Numbered from the stretch's first letter, positions 27,412-37,199 are shown. The stretch is DNA of 64,000 bases from Sphingobacteriales bacterium (GCA_016708305.1 JADJGB010000010.1:62001-126000); one strand, 5' to 3'. Notes: generated by a model not told the origin, from the letters alone. Numbers and translations: made by a program.

Positions 27412-28148
27412 AAGAAATTGGAGTTATGAGTTATGTTTTTTGATTTATAAATTTTTGGAAAGTAAGAAAAAAGGCGAAGTGTTGGAATACAAACACAGCA
27501 TTAAGCGGATTGAAAAAAGCCTCCCAATAATCGAACTTTATAATGAACTAAGAAAGCCCCAATCATAAACGACCAGGGCTGTCCCTCTATAAATCAGGAC
27601 AGGTTCCTTCGGCAAGCTCAGGAACCTTTATGCGGCACCGGCTAATGTTTTTATCTTCTATTTTCTTTTAGGTTGATTTCTGAGTTTTAGTTCTCTAAAC
27701 GCAATTTCATTGCCTCTCATTTTAATTTTATTTTTGATGAAAAGTAAAGATGCCAAACATTGGTGGAGTAAAGGCTCACCGGAGGCGTTGCTTGAACAAA
27801 GGCTATATGCAATTAGCGTTTCATTGGTAATTCAAGCATTCTGCCCCGCAAAAACCTCGGTTTATCCGACAGGAAAGTAGGCCACAATCCTTTACTGCAT
27901 ATAACCTCAAACGTTGTGTGGCACTAAAAAAGACATAAACTATGGATAAAATGAAACAATAAAAAACAAAATCAGAAGAAACAAGGGACTCATACTTTTA
28001 TTATTGATATTCACCTCATTTTTTACTCAAAAAAAAAATATCCCCTACCGTAAGAAACTGAATAGCTTTGTAGTCTAATTAAAAAACGACAATTTACATG
28101 AATGTCCATGATTATTACTTTCCGTAATTTGTTGATAATGATTGTTTT
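27412..28148. other. gene-poor region before the ECF sigma factor gene
   Basis: 737 bp without a convincing gene. It contains a hairpin repeat of the GTTCCTGAGCTTG type (27601-27627) and a distant 11-bp inverted repeat, GGCTATATGCA (27801-27811) against TGCATATAACC (27896-27906). A short frame near 27470-27560 (KYKHSIKRIEKSLPIIELYN-like) is not recognisable as a known protein. Confidence 0.5.
27601..27627. repeat. REP-type hairpin (AGGTTCCT...AGGAACCT)
   Basis: Perfect 8-bp arms with an 11-bp loop TCGGCAAGCTC. The sequence matches the dispersed intergenic repeat CTTCG-CAAGCTCAGGAACC seen in many bacterial genomes. Only one copy was noticed in this window. Confidence 0.65.
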
Positions 28149-28691
28149 ATGTCTGATTCTGAAATCATAAAAAATATTCTGGAAGGAAATAATGCAGACT
28201 ACAAGCTATTAATCGAAAAGTTTCAGAATCAGATATTTCGGGTAGCTATTGGATTTGTTCATAATAAAGAAGATGCCGAAGAAATTACTCAGGATGTTTT
28301 TGTTAAAGCCTTCAGAAATTTGTCTTCTTTTTCAGGCAAATCATCTTTTTCCACCTGGCTGTACCGGATTGCAGTCAATCAGTCTATAAATTTTTGAGAA
28401 GCAAAAAGAGAAAAATGTATGGGAAACCATTGACAGCATTTTTTAATCTTTCATCGAAAGAAAAAACCTGATGAAGAGCTGGAATCAAAAGACTTGGCTA
28501 AAGTGCTGAAGGATGCGCTTGAAAACCTCCCCGTTAGTCAAAAAACCGCTTTTATTTTAAGCAAATACGAAGAATTAAATCAAAAACAAATAGCAGCTAT
28601 AATGAATAACAGCGAAGGGGCAGTGGAGCAACTAATTTTCAGAGCTAAAAATAATTTGCAAAAGCAATTATCGGGCCGTAAGAATTTTTAA
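28149..28691 (+). CDS. RNA polymerase ECF sigma factor (frameshifted)
   Basis: Group 4 sigma factor with region 2 (FQNQIFRVAIGFVHNKEDAE, EITQDVFVKAFRNLSSFSGK, FSTWLYRIAVNQSINF) and region 4 (LPVSQKTAFILSKYEELNQK, AAIMNNSEGAVEQLIFRAKN). Between them the frame breaks at least twice. TATAAATTTTTGAG lacks a T, so region 2 should continue LRSKKREKMYG. Another loss lies in the A-run near 28455 before PDEELESKD. Joined length is about 180 residues, normal for an ECF factor. It heads a same-strand set with a small membrane protein, a periplasmic sensor and a secreted protein, the usual layout for sigma/anti-sigma control by an envelope signal. Confidence 0.87.
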
Positions 28692-28721
28692 ACAAGATTG
28701 TCCAATATATAAAACAAGGAG

Positions 28722-29018
28722 ATGAAACATCATGAAACAGATATAATAGTTGATGAATTTATCGATCTGGAGAAGAAAATGATACCTCTCCCCTTCCTCG
28801 CTACCAGAGTGATGGCGCAGATAGAGGCATCAGATATAAAGAAAACCCATTCCCTTTGGCCGATGATTGCTGTTGCAGCAAGTCTGACAATTGCCATAAG
28901 CGGCGGCGTTTTGATTGGAAGCAGTTACAGGCAAAATAATAGTGAAATTTCATATGCTGTAATTAATGATCATCAAATAGAAAACATGCACTTTTTCAAT
29001 GATTCAGACAATGAATAG
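28722..29018 (+). CDS. small single-span membrane protein, putative anti-sigma factor
   Basis: 98 residues: a cytoplasmic N-terminal segment (MKHHETDIIVDEFIDLEKKM, with LPFLATRVMAQIEA), one membrane span at about residues 45-66 (LWPMIAVAASLTIAISGGVLI) and a short periplasmic tail. No domain was recognised. The topology, the position 30 bp after the ECF sigma gene and the sensor gene directly behind it suggest an anti-sigma role. That role is inferred from context. Confidence 0.6.
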   Translation: MKHHETDIIVDEFIDLEKKMIPLPFLATRVMAQIEASDIKKTHSLWPMIAVAASLTIAISGGVLIGSSYRQNNSEISYAVINDHQIENMHFFNDSDNE

Positions 29019-29020
29019 TT

Positions 29021-29570
29021 ATGAAGGAAAGAAATAAAATATTGATTTGGTTGGTTGTGTTACTGGTAATTTTAAATGTAACAACTATTGCTACCATTAT
29101 TTATCATAATTATATTGAAAGGCAAACCGAAAATGATTCTGGTGATTGTAAATAGCGAAGGAAAAGTGATAAATGGCCGGTTGATGCATAGCGAACTATC
29201 ATTTGACAATAATCAGATAGACCGGTTTAGAGCGGTTAATCATCTGTTTAGACCGATGGCAATGGCAATTGTGTTTAAAATTGATTCTTTAAAAGCCAAC
29301 ATGTTTCAAGAGTTACAAGAGCAAAGCGTTGACACCTTAAAACTTAATGATTTGTCTGATCAAATAGGAAACCTTCATGGGAAATTGAAGCAGGAAACCT
29401 ACAGATTTTACTTACATATTAAATCAATTTGTGCTCCTGAGCAAGTGTCTAAATTAGAAAGGGTTTTTGCGCCTCTATTTAAAAACGAAGGATTAAATAT
29501 GCCTCGCGGTCAGGGTCATCGACCTTTTGGCAGAGGAAGAGGAATGGGTTTTGAAAATAAAAACAATTAA
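29021..29570 (+). CDS. CnrX/Spy-like periplasmic heavy-metal sensor (frameshifted)
   Basis: The ATG at 29021 is 2 bp after the preceding stop and gives an N-terminal membrane anchor (KILIWLVVLLVILNVTTIAT). The frame runs into a stop near 29154; the next frame continues through LSFDNNQIDRFRAVNHLFRP, LQEQSVDTLKLNDLSDQIGN and CAPEQVSKLERVFAPLF. This all-helical pattern with LTxxQ-like turns resembles Spy/CnrX periplasmic sensors. The C-terminus is an unusual MPRGQGHRPFGRGRGMGF tail. About 183 residues once joined. Ligand unknown; its place between an anti-sigma candidate and a secreted calcium-type protein suggests signal reception. Confidence 0.7.
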
Positions 29571-29592
29571 TAACAATAAAAATTTAGTAAAA

Positions 29593-29940
29593 ATGAAAAA
29601 GACAATTCTGGCAGTAATCATTCTGGTTTTATCTTATGGAATTGCTGCCGCACAAACAGACAACAAAACACAGGTTCCGGGGAAAGGACTTAACAAAAAC
29701 TGTTCTGGTTATGTGGATGCCAATAAAGACGGCATTTGCGATAATTACGGAACAAAAAACTGTCTTTATACCCAAGGGCGTGGTCAGGGTATGAGAAGTG
29801 GCGGGCGCGGAATGGGTCGAGGACAAGGTATTAGAAATGGTGGCGGAAGAAGTGCAGGGCGCGGCCAGGGAAGAGGCTTTGTAGATGCCAACAATAATGG
29901 TATTTGCGACTATTATGAAAAGGCTGCCACAAATAAATAA
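29593..29940 (+). CDS. secreted protein with two EF-hand-like loops and an RG-rich linker
   Basis: 115 residues. A signal peptide (MKKTILAVIILVLSYGIAAA) is followed by two near-identical loops, YVDANKDGICDNYG and FVDANNNGICDYYE. Each has the DxNxDGxxD spacing of a 12-residue EF-hand/TSP3-type calcium loop, with a Cys in each. The second ends in Glu at position 12. Between them lies a 40-residue stretch of GRGQGM/GGRGMGRGQG repeats. The same GRGRGMG style appears at the end of the preceding sensor. It is the last gene of the sigma-factor set, followed by a strong terminator. Function unknown; metal binding is likely. Confidence 0.75.
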   Translation: MKKTILAVIILVLSYGIAAAQTDNKTQVPGKGLNKNCSGYVDANKDGICDNYGTKNCLYTQGRGQGMRSGGRGMGRGQGIRNGGGRSAGRGQGRGFVDANNNGICDYYEKAATNK

Positions 29941-29981
29941 TGATACTGTTTATTTTGGTTTTTAAACCAGTATGTTTTTTT

Positions 29982-30010
29982 AGAACCGACAATAAAGTGT
30001 CGGTTCTTTT
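29982..30010. terminator. bidirectional terminator between EF-hand gene and priA
   Basis: AGAACCGACA (29982-29991), loop ATAAAG, TGTCGGTTCT (29997-30006), then TTTT; A-rich/T-rich flanks on both sides. The perfect 10-bp stem serves the plus-strand sigma module and possibly the convergent priA. Confidence 0.85.
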
Positions 30011-30023
30011 GTAGTAATCAAGA

Positions 30024-32477
30024 CTAAATTGTATCCACATCTGGCACCGCCACTACAGAGCGGTATCTTTTTTCGTTGTGTAGAACAGCTACCTGAAATA
30101 AAATATCTTTTTTACATTTTTCAATCAATTTTTTATTTCTTGGCAGCTTTAATAACATTTCCATCAAATATTGATTGCGAACACGATTTATTATCGGCTC
30201 TGACGGCCCTGTAATAAACTGGCGGTAACGGTTTTGAAGCGCATTGGCAAAAATGACGGCCGCATCCTGTACCACATCCTTCATTTTGTGCTTAAAAGTC
30301 AGTTTGATGATTCTACTCAACGGAGGATATTCAAATTGTTGCCTTTTGTTGATTTCTTCATCATACATTAACTTGTAGTCATGCTGCTGCACTTGCAGTA
30401 GAACTGGATGCATCACCTGCATTGTCTGAATGAAGACTTTGCCGGAGTTGTCTTTACGACCGGCTCGGCCACTCACCTGTTCCATAAGCTGATAAGCCCG
30501 TTCATTCACTCTGAAATCTGCAAAGGACAAGATACCATCCGCATCCAGAATGCCTACCAATTCCACATTTTCAAAGTCGAGGCCCTTTACAACCATTTGA
30601 GTACCTACAAGAATGTCAATTTTTTTTTTCTCAAACTGTTGAATTAACTGGTCGTGAGCATGTTTGCCACGTACACTGTCAATATCCATTCTGGCCACTT
30701 TGGCATAAGGGAAAACTTCCTGCAAAATTTCTTCAATTCGTTCGAATGCCGAATTTCTTTTGCACAAAATCATGACTGCCACAACGGGCACAGGTTTGCA
30801 TAGGTGGATAGGTGGTGCCACAGTAATGACAAACCAATTTATTGTAAAACTTATGATAGGTTAATGACACATCACAATATTTACATTCAGGAATCCAGCC
30901 GCACACATTACAACGCTGGTAAGGCGTGTATCCTCTTCGGTTTTGAAAGAGAATTATCTGCCGCTGTTTTTCCAAAACGTTTTGTATGGCTTCCTTTAGT
31001 GGTTGGGAGATGATTTCTTCATCAGGATTTTTACTTTTATACCTTCTGGTATCAATAATTTCAATTGCCGGCAAAGCAGTATCCCCATAACGTTGCATTA
31101 ATTTAACAAGTCCATATTTGTTAGTGACGGCATTATAGTAAGATTCCAAAGACGGAGTGGCGCTGCCCAGCAAAACCTTGCAATCAGGGGACAGGCCAGC
31201 CATAAAAACTGCAGTATCTCGTGCATGGTATCGTGGTGCCGGATCCATTTGTTTGTAAGAGGTATCATGCTCTTCGTCGCATATTATCAAACCCAGATTA
31301 TCAAAAGGAAGAAAAAGAGAAGACCTTGCGCCAAGAACCACTTTCAACTCCTGATTTCTTATTTTGTTCCATAGCTCTACTCTTTCGTTTTGAGAAAATT
31401 TGGAATGATACACTCCAATATGCCCGCCAAAATGCTTTTGCAACCTACGGATGATTTGAGAAGTCACGCTATTTCGGGCAGCAGGTAAAGCACCTGCTTC
31501 CCTAGTTTAATATATTGTTCAATGAGATGAATATAAATTTCGGTTTTACCACTGGAGGTAACGCCATGTAAAAGGCAGACATTCTTTTCTTTAAAGTTAG
31601 CCATAATTTCCTCTAAAGCCTTTTTTTGCTGTTCTGAAAGTTCAAATCTGATATGAATATCCTTAGGTAATAATTTTATGCGGTCGATATTTCTTTTTTC
31701 AAGGCGTAGAATGCCTTTATCCACCAATCCTTTAAGCTGTGCATCAGAGGCTCCTGATTTTTTCAACAGATTAGACTTTGTTACTTCTCCCTCTGTTTTT
31801 TCATAATGCAGAAAGGACAACAGCAGTTCCATCTGCTTTTCTGCTTTTTGCAGCCGTTTATCTTCATTTAAAAGTCTTTCTAAAGGCCATTCATTGTGAT
31901 AGTCGGGATTGAGCAGGACATAAGATTCTTTTTTAGGATTATAGGTTTCCTTCAAAGCTTCCCACACATAGCAGATTTTTTTTTGTATTAAACGGTTAAT
32001 GATCGGATACACGTGTGAAGCATCTAATATTTGCTGAACTTCGCTGAGTTTCAATTCCTTTTTAATCAATAAGGCTTCAGCTACCAAAAATTCCTCATTA
32101 CCCAGTTCGGTAAAATCATCGCCGGCCTCCTCATTGAAGATTAATACAGTTTCGCTACTGAGTTTGAAGTGGGCAGGAAGCGCTGCCGACATCACTTCTC
32201 CCTCTGTGCACATATAATAAGATGCTATCCACTCCCATAACTTCAATTGCTGTTCAAAGACAATTGGTTCTTCATCCAAGACATTCAATATCTCCTTAAT
32301 ATCTTTAAATTCAGGTACCTTGTCAAATATTTTTTTTATAATACCTGCATATTTTTTATTTTTCCCCAAATTTACCTCCACCCTACAGCCCGGCCTTACG
32401 GATTCGAGTAAATGGCTGGGTATTGCCCAGGTGTAATTGAGCGGCAATGCAAGTGGTATGACAATTTCTGCGTACAA
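30024..32477 (-). CDS. priA: primosomal protein N' (PriA helicase), two frameshifts
   Basis: Replication-restart helicase of about 815 residues, read in three frames. The N-terminal DNA-binding part starts MYAEIVIPLALPLNYTWAIP. Walker A lies in LLHGVTSSGKTEIYIHL and Walker B in LIICDEEHDTSYKQ; GSATPSLESYYN follows. The zinc cluster CNVCGWIPECKYCDVSL...CHYCG...CARCG comes next, then GTQMVVKGLDFENVELVGIL and the motif with QVSGRAGRKDNSGKV. The frame breaks near 31467 (ATAGCGTGACTT lacks a C) and near 30745. Both halves are well conserved and the protein is nearly universal, so sequence errors are likelier than loss of function. Confidence 0.93.
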
Positions 32478-32487
32478 ATCTCAAATC

Positions 32488-33045
32488 TTATAAGTTAAGA
32501 AATCCCCTAAAACCGCGAGAGGAATAATATGATGCTGCTCCATTATGATAAACAAAAACATTGCCATAACGAAAATCGCCAAAAATGGCACCTCCCAACA
32601 TTCTGATATCATCAGGCGTTTTTAACCAACTTGAAGTAGTAGTATCATAAGATTCTATTTCTTGAAGTTTGCGATATTGTTCTTCATTCAGCACTTCAAC
32701 TCCCATACTTTTTGCCATCTCCATTACGCTGCCTCCTGGCGGATTGCCCTTTCTGGACTTTAAGGCTTTTTCATCATAACAAAGACTTTTTCTGCCCATT
32801 GGGCTTTGTTTGGAGCAGTCGCAAAAGACAAAATTACTAACCATTTTATCTAAGACAATAATATCAGGTTCACCACCTGTGGCTTCCATAGCGTGCAATG
32901 ACCATAATTTTTCTGACTTTTTCATTAAAGCAGGTTCTACCCTCTCCCATTCGACGGACTTATGCCTGTGCATATTTTCCTCAAATCTTTTTTTTAAGAT
33001 TCCCAATAATTCTGAAATCTGAGTATTCGTTAGTTCATTTTTCAT
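32488..33045 (-). CDS. DUF4256 family protein
   Basis: 185-residue cytoplasmic protein matching DUF4256, with MHRHKSVEWERVEP, MEATGGEPDIIVLDK, FVFCDCSKQSPMGRKSLCYD, and the C-terminal LGGAIFGDFRYGNVFVYHNG. Biochemical function is unknown. It ends 10 bp before priA in the same direction, so they may be co-transcribed. Confidence 0.82.
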   Translation of the reverse strand: MKNELTNTQISELLGILKKRFEENMHRHKSVEWERVEPALMKKSEKLWSLHAMEATGGEPDIIVLDKMVSNFVFCDCSKQSPMGRKSLCYDEKALKSRKGNPPGGSVMEMAKSMGVEVLNEEQYRKLQEIESYDTTTSSWLKTPDDIRMLGGAIFGDFRYGNVFVYHNGAASYYSSRGFRGFLNL

Positions 33046-33121
33046 TTTTATATATTCTTTTTTTCAACTATTCATTTTGAGAGAAAAAAGCGTATTTTTT
33101 AATACAGATTAATTAATTCCT

Positions 33122-33866
33122 TTATCCTATCCATGAGGATTCGTATTCTATCAATTTTTGCTGCATCAGATCATATACCTGTTGCTTTAATATATCAATA
33201 TCTTCATTGTTTAAATGATCTACCGATACTTCAGGTAGGTAAACTATCCGGCACCTGCCGGGATTTAAAGAAAACAGATTTGCATAAGACATTCTGTCAA
33301 AAGTATCTAAAAACAAAACCGGTTTTATCGGCGTTTTTGTTTCAATGGCAATTCTAAAAGCTCCATTAAAAAAAAATTTTAAAGGCAATTTAGTTTCATT
33401 GAAAGTGCCTTCAGGAAAACCAAAATCGAGATTTTCTTTTCAAATAGGCTTTCAAAAGGCTCAGGCTTCTTGCTCTGTTTTCGGGGCTGCTGCGGTCAAC
33501 TGTAACAATTGCATTTTTGTAAATATATCCGAATACAGGCACCTTCGACATTTCTACCTTACCCAATGGCCGAAGGGGATGTCTTATAGCTTTTACGATA
33601 ACTGGAGTATCTAAGTAGGAAATATGATTGGCTACATAAATATAAGGCTTGTCATTTTGATTAGAACCTTTATAAATTTTTTTTACATAAATAAAAGTCA
33701 GTGCAAACCATATATCGCCCCAAATCATACAAAGACGGTAAATCATATTCCCTCCCTTAAGTCTTCCCCAAAACATAGCCAGTAATGCCAGCGGAAAAAC
33801 CACCAGCATCAATGCAATAAAAATGATTAAGGCATAGAAAGTGAAAATAACTCTGAAAAATTTCAT
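33122..33866 (-). CDS. plsC: 1-acyl-sn-glycerol-3-phosphate acyltransferase (one frameshift)
   Basis: Membrane-bound acyltransferase making phosphatidic acid. The N-terminal span (FTFYALIIFIALMLVVFPLA) precedes motif I, NHISYLDTP, with its His-x4-Asp. Then come GKVEMSKVPVFGYIYKN and motif III FPEGTFNET, which is in the next frame. The break is near 33410 within AAAAGAAAATC. Joined length is about 248 residues. The ATG at 33864-33866 gives MKFFRVIF, seven residues shorter than the longest frame, directly after a promoter match. Confidence 0.87.
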
Positions 33867-33881
33867 GGTAATAATACAATC

Positions 33882-33889
33882 CAAAAATA
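33882..33889 (-). promoter_or_regulatory. plsC -7 promoter element
   Basis: TATTTTTG on the minus strand, a perfect TAnnTTTG, 15 bp upstream of the plsC ATG. Confidence 0.45.
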
Positions 33890-34030
33890 AGTAATCCTGT
33901 TATCTTCTTGCCGTATAATTTATTGAGTGTTAATTAAGGAAAGTAGTTCATTCTGTTATTAAATGACATTATTTATTAGGCAAAAACGATAATTCCAAAA
34001 ATTCGATAAACGGCTAATTTCCCAATTCTA

Positions 34031-34038
34031 TATATTTG
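34031..34038 (+). promoter_or_regulatory. mtaB -7 promoter element
   Basis: TATATTTG is a perfect TAnnTTTG ending 7 bp before the ATG of mtaB, predicting a leader of only a few bases. Confidence 0.55.
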
Positions 34039-34045
34039 CACACTT

Positions 34046-35334
34046 ATGCAAACCGTAAAAACAGTAGCTTTTCATACATTAGGGTGCAAACTCAACTTTT
34101 CAGAAACGTCTTCCATTTCCAGATCAATGGAACAGGATGGTTTCATAAAGAATGGATTTGATGAGGTAGCAGATGTTTATGTAATCAATACCTGTGCCGT
34201 CACTGAGAGTGCAGAAAAAGAGTGCCGCCAAATTGTGCGCAGAATTCAGCGTACCAATCCGGAGGGGTTAGTGGTCGTTATTGGATGTTATGCACAAATC
34301 AAACCAAAAGAGATTGCCGAGATTCCAGGAGTTGACCTTGTATTAGGTGCTGCAGAAAAATTTAATATCAGTAAATATATTCATGAAATATCTAAGGGCG
34401 ATTCTACTAAAATTTGCAGTTGCGATATAGAGGATGTTACAGGTTTTAATGTTTCCTATTCCATTCATGACCGCACCCGAACCTTTCTCAAGTTACAGGA
34501 CGGATGTGATTACAATTGCTCTTTTGCACCATTCCATTAGCACGTGGCAAAAGCCGTAGCGACAGTATTGAAAATGTGGTTAAAAATGTTGAAGACCTGG
34601 CTGCCAACGGAATCAAGGAAATTGTATTGACCGGAATTAATCTTGGTGACTTTGGCAAAGGGCCTGATGGCAATCATTCAGTGCCTATCAACGGTAGAGA
34701 AGAGAACTTTTTTGAACTGATTAAAAGGCTTTATAATATTGACGAAATAGAGCGATACAGAATTTCTTCAATTGAGCCCAATTTGCTTACAAATGAGATA
34801 ATTGAATTTGTAGGTCAAAGCAGAAAATTCATGCCTCATTTTCATATTCCGTTGCAAAGCGGCAATAATAAGACCTTGGCTGCAATGAGAAGGCGCTATA
34901 AAAGAGAATTGTACGCAGAGCGTGTTACCAAAATTAAACAAGTGATGCCCCATTGCGCCATCGGTGTGGATGTAATTGTGGGCTTTCCGGGAGAAACGGA
35001 TGAAGACTTCATTGAGACCAGAAATTTCTTACATTCACTCGACATCTCCTATCTTCATGTATTTACATATTCTGAAAGGGATAATACCGATGCATTGAAA
35101 ATGGTAGAGATTGTTCCAAAAAACATTCGATATAACCGCAATAAGATACTTCGTAATTTGTCCTTTATGAAAATGCAATATTTTGAACAGCAGCATAATG
35201 GCCAAAACCGGAAAGTATTGTTTGAAAATCATAACAAAAACGGAATGATGGAGGGATATACCGATAATTATATAAGAGTATCTACACCCTATCGTACCGA
35301 ATGGGAAAATCAGGTGGTGGACTGGGCTTTATAA
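34046..35334 (+). CDS. mtaB: tRNA threonylcarbamoyladenosine methylthiotransferase (one frameshift)
   Basis: Radical-SAM methylthiotransferase that adds a methylthio group to t6A37 of tRNAs. The UPF0004 domain (FHTLGCKLNFSETSS, YVINTCAVTESAEKECRQIV, GCYAQ) supplies three Fe-S cysteines. The radical-SAM motif is CDYNCSFC, followed by IPLARGKSRSDSI; IPLQSGNNKTLAAMRRRY and a short TRAM-like tail complete it. The frame breaks at 34525 (TGCTCTTTTGCACC lacks a T), exactly at the third Cys of CxxxCxxC. Joined length is about 430 residues. The MtaB rather than MiaB/RimO choice rests on HTLGCKLN and is fairly secure. Confidence 0.9.
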
Positions 35335-35354
35335 CTTTTACAGCTTTTCAGGCT

Positions 35355-35909
35355 TTACTTTTTAACCTCTGCCCATTTAGGTTTTTGTTTCAAAATCTTT
35401 TTAAATACCGGACATTCTTCACTATGGCTTCCGGGTAAATAGCCTGTACTCATCAGAAATTCATTTACAATTTCGCCACCGGTAAACCGAAATGTTTTTT
35501 TGAAAAGCTTTGTCCATTCTTCCTTAGTTTTTGGATGATAATAATCTAACCAATTTTTAAAACTCCCAAATTCCTGCTGAAAGGGCACTATCTTTTTTGC
35601 ATTTTCAATGGCTGCACTAATTTTTAATCTGTTTCGAATAATTCCTGCATTATTCATCAGTTCGTCGAACTTTTTTTCATCATATCGGCTAACTTTCTCA
35701 ATATCAAAATTGTCAAATGCTTTAAAGAAATTTTCTTTCTTTTTAAGAATAGTTTCCCAGCTCAACCCAGCCTGATTAATTTCTAATACCATTCGTGCAA
35801 AAAGATCGTTATCATTATCTATAGGAAAGCCATATTCATTATTATGATAGGCTTCATGTACAGTCCCCTTCCCTTTGTTTTTGATAAATTCACAATATGG
35901 ATGTGCCAT
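35355..35909 (-). CDS. tag: DNA-3-methyladenine glycosylase I
   Basis: Helix-hairpin-helix base-excision glycosylase removing 3-methyladenine. The 184 residues match Tag: Y-HNNEYGFPIDNDNDLFAR, LEINQAGLSWETILKKKENF, GIIRNRLKISAAIENAKKI, and the C-terminal GYLPGSHSEECPVFK. The early Cys (PYCEF) and the late His/Cys (SHSEEC) fit the zinc ligands of the family. It converges on mtaB and is divergent from tRNA-Val. Confidence 0.93.
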   Translation of the reverse strand: MAHPYCEFIKNKGKGTVHEAYHNNEYGFPIDNDNDLFARMVLEINQAGLSWETILKKKENFFKAFDNFDIEKVSRYDEKKFDELMNNAGIIRNRLKISAAIENAKKIVPFQQEFGSFKNWLDYYHPKTKEEWTKLFKKTFRFTGGEIVNEFLMSTGYLPGSHSEECPVFKKILKQKPKWAEVKK

Positions 35910-35943
35910 GTTGCAAAGTGCAAAAAAAATTTTGTATTTTTTT

Positions 35944-35975
35944 TTTGAATATAAAAACTGTTCCCCCTATCTTTG
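35944..35975 (+). promoter_or_regulatory. tRNA-Val promoter
   Basis: TTTG at 35944-35947 and TATCTTTG at 35968-35975, 20 bp apart: the best full match to the Bacteroidota -33/-7 promoter in the window, 12 bp before the tRNA. Confidence 0.75.
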
Positions 35976-35987
35976 CAATCCCAATCA

Positions 35988-36061
35988 GGAGCTTAGCTCA
36001 GTTGGTTTAGAGCATCTGCCTTACAAGCAGAGGGTCACTGGTTCGACTCCAGTAGCTCCCA
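35988..36061 (+). tRNA. tRNA-Val (UAC anticodon)
   Basis: Cloverleaf: D arm GCTC...GAGC, anticodon stem TCTGC/GCAGA with loop CTTACAA (anticodon TAC), T stem ACTGG/CCAGT with loop TTCGACT, and 3' acceptor strand AGCTCCC then A. CCA is not encoded. The 5' acceptor strand reads GGAGCT where the 3' strand requires GGGAGCT, so one G of the first three appears to be missing, probably a homopolymer error. Confidence 0.93.
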
Positions 36062-36065
36062 CATC

Positions 36066-36093
36066 AACCTCCGGTTTTTCGGAGGTTTTTTTT
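36066..36093 (+). terminator. terminator after tRNA-Val
   Basis: AACCTCCG-GTTTTT-CGGAGGTT followed by an uninterrupted T-run: a strong intrinsic terminator starting 5 bp after the tRNA. Confidence 0.9.
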
Positions 36094-36210
36094 GTGCATT
36101 TTTATACACCCTCTTTAAGAAAGAAAATGACTTAATTTCTGGTTATTTACCGATTAAGTTATTTTTATTTTACTTATTAATCGTTACCCAATTTAGTTCG
36201 TATTAATTTT

Positions 36211-37188
36211 CTATGCTGCGTATCTGACGTGGTCTGCATGGAAATATTTTTGCACCTGCTTTTTATTGCTTTTTCTTTCATTCATAAAACCTTCAACGTT
36301 GGCGCGCATTTCAGCTTTATTGATAGGGCGCTTCTTGCCGATAACATTAGTCTTTACATCCTGATTCAAATATTCTTGTGCATTCAACTCGGGGCTATAG
36401 GGCGGAATGAAAAACACCTCTATTCGATGTTTGCTTTCCTCCAGCCACGCCTGCAATTTTTTGTTTTGTGTGCAGGATGACCATCCGTTACATAGAATAT
36501 CTTTTGTTTACTATAACGAATCATTCGTTGCAAAAAATCAATAAATACATCACCGTTAACTTCTCTATCAGCATAAACTGTAAATGACCTTTATTGCTGA
36601 TAGCTGAAATCATATTGAGCGAAAACCGTTGTCCTGTTGATTTCACCACGGGGTTTTGCCTTTTAGGCGCATAGCTTCTGCCTGCCTGATGGTCGCTTCG
36701 CATACCGGTTTCATCTCCAAAATAAATTGTTCCTTTCTCTTTAGTTGCCCGCTTCTTTATGGCAGGGTATTCCTTCTCTAACCATTGCTTTACCTGCTCG
36801 GGTTTCTGTTCAAATGCTTTGCGGATAGGCTTTTGCGGTGTATAGCCCCAGCTTTTTAAATATCGACCTACCTGCTTCACGCTTAATACAACGCCATATT
36901 CCTGTTCGATAAGCTGTTGTACGGCTGCACGTGTCCATAAACCAAAGGCCAGTTTTAACCGGACGGGCATCTTATCCTTTATCAACCGTCGAACTTCGGC
37001 AGCCTGCTGTCCGGTTATCTTCTTGCCTTCTTTTTGTATTTATTCCATGTTTTATTTACACTCCTTTCTGATACAGAAAATATCTCGGCAGCCTGCTTTT
37101 GAGTGCCCCGTTTATTTTTTAAGTAGTCCACTATCCGAAAGCGAGTCTCTTCCTGAGCATCTTTGTTCTTACGTTTTGTATTAGCCAT
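36211..37188 (-). pseudogene. IS630-family transposase, frameshifted
   Basis: The ATG at 37186-37188 starts MANTKRKNKDAQEETRFRIV, with a helix-turn-helix in KRGTQKQAAEIFSVSERSVN. A second winged helix follows (VKQVGRYLKSWGYTPQKP). The DDE residues are visible in TIYFGDETGMRSD, YVTDGHPAHKTK (in another frame) and PYSPELNAQEYLNQD. At least four single-base losses, all in A or T runs (near 37030, 36590, 36455 and others), split what would be about 325 residues. A promoter element TATATTTG at 37192-37199 lies 3 bp before the start codon. Confidence 0.85.
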
Positions 37189-37191
37189 GGG

Positions 37192-37199
37192 CAAATATA
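37192..37199 (-). promoter_or_regulatory. IS630 transposase -7 promoter element
   Basis: TATATTTG on the minus strand, 3 bp before the transposase ATG; a near-leaderless arrangement like that of guaB. Confidence 0.5.

Noticed and set aside
27780..27930. Integron attC-like site (GCGTTGC...AACGTTGTG)
   Set aside because: The required paired core sites GTTRRRY/RYYYAAC are not in correct arrangement and no integrase is nearby.
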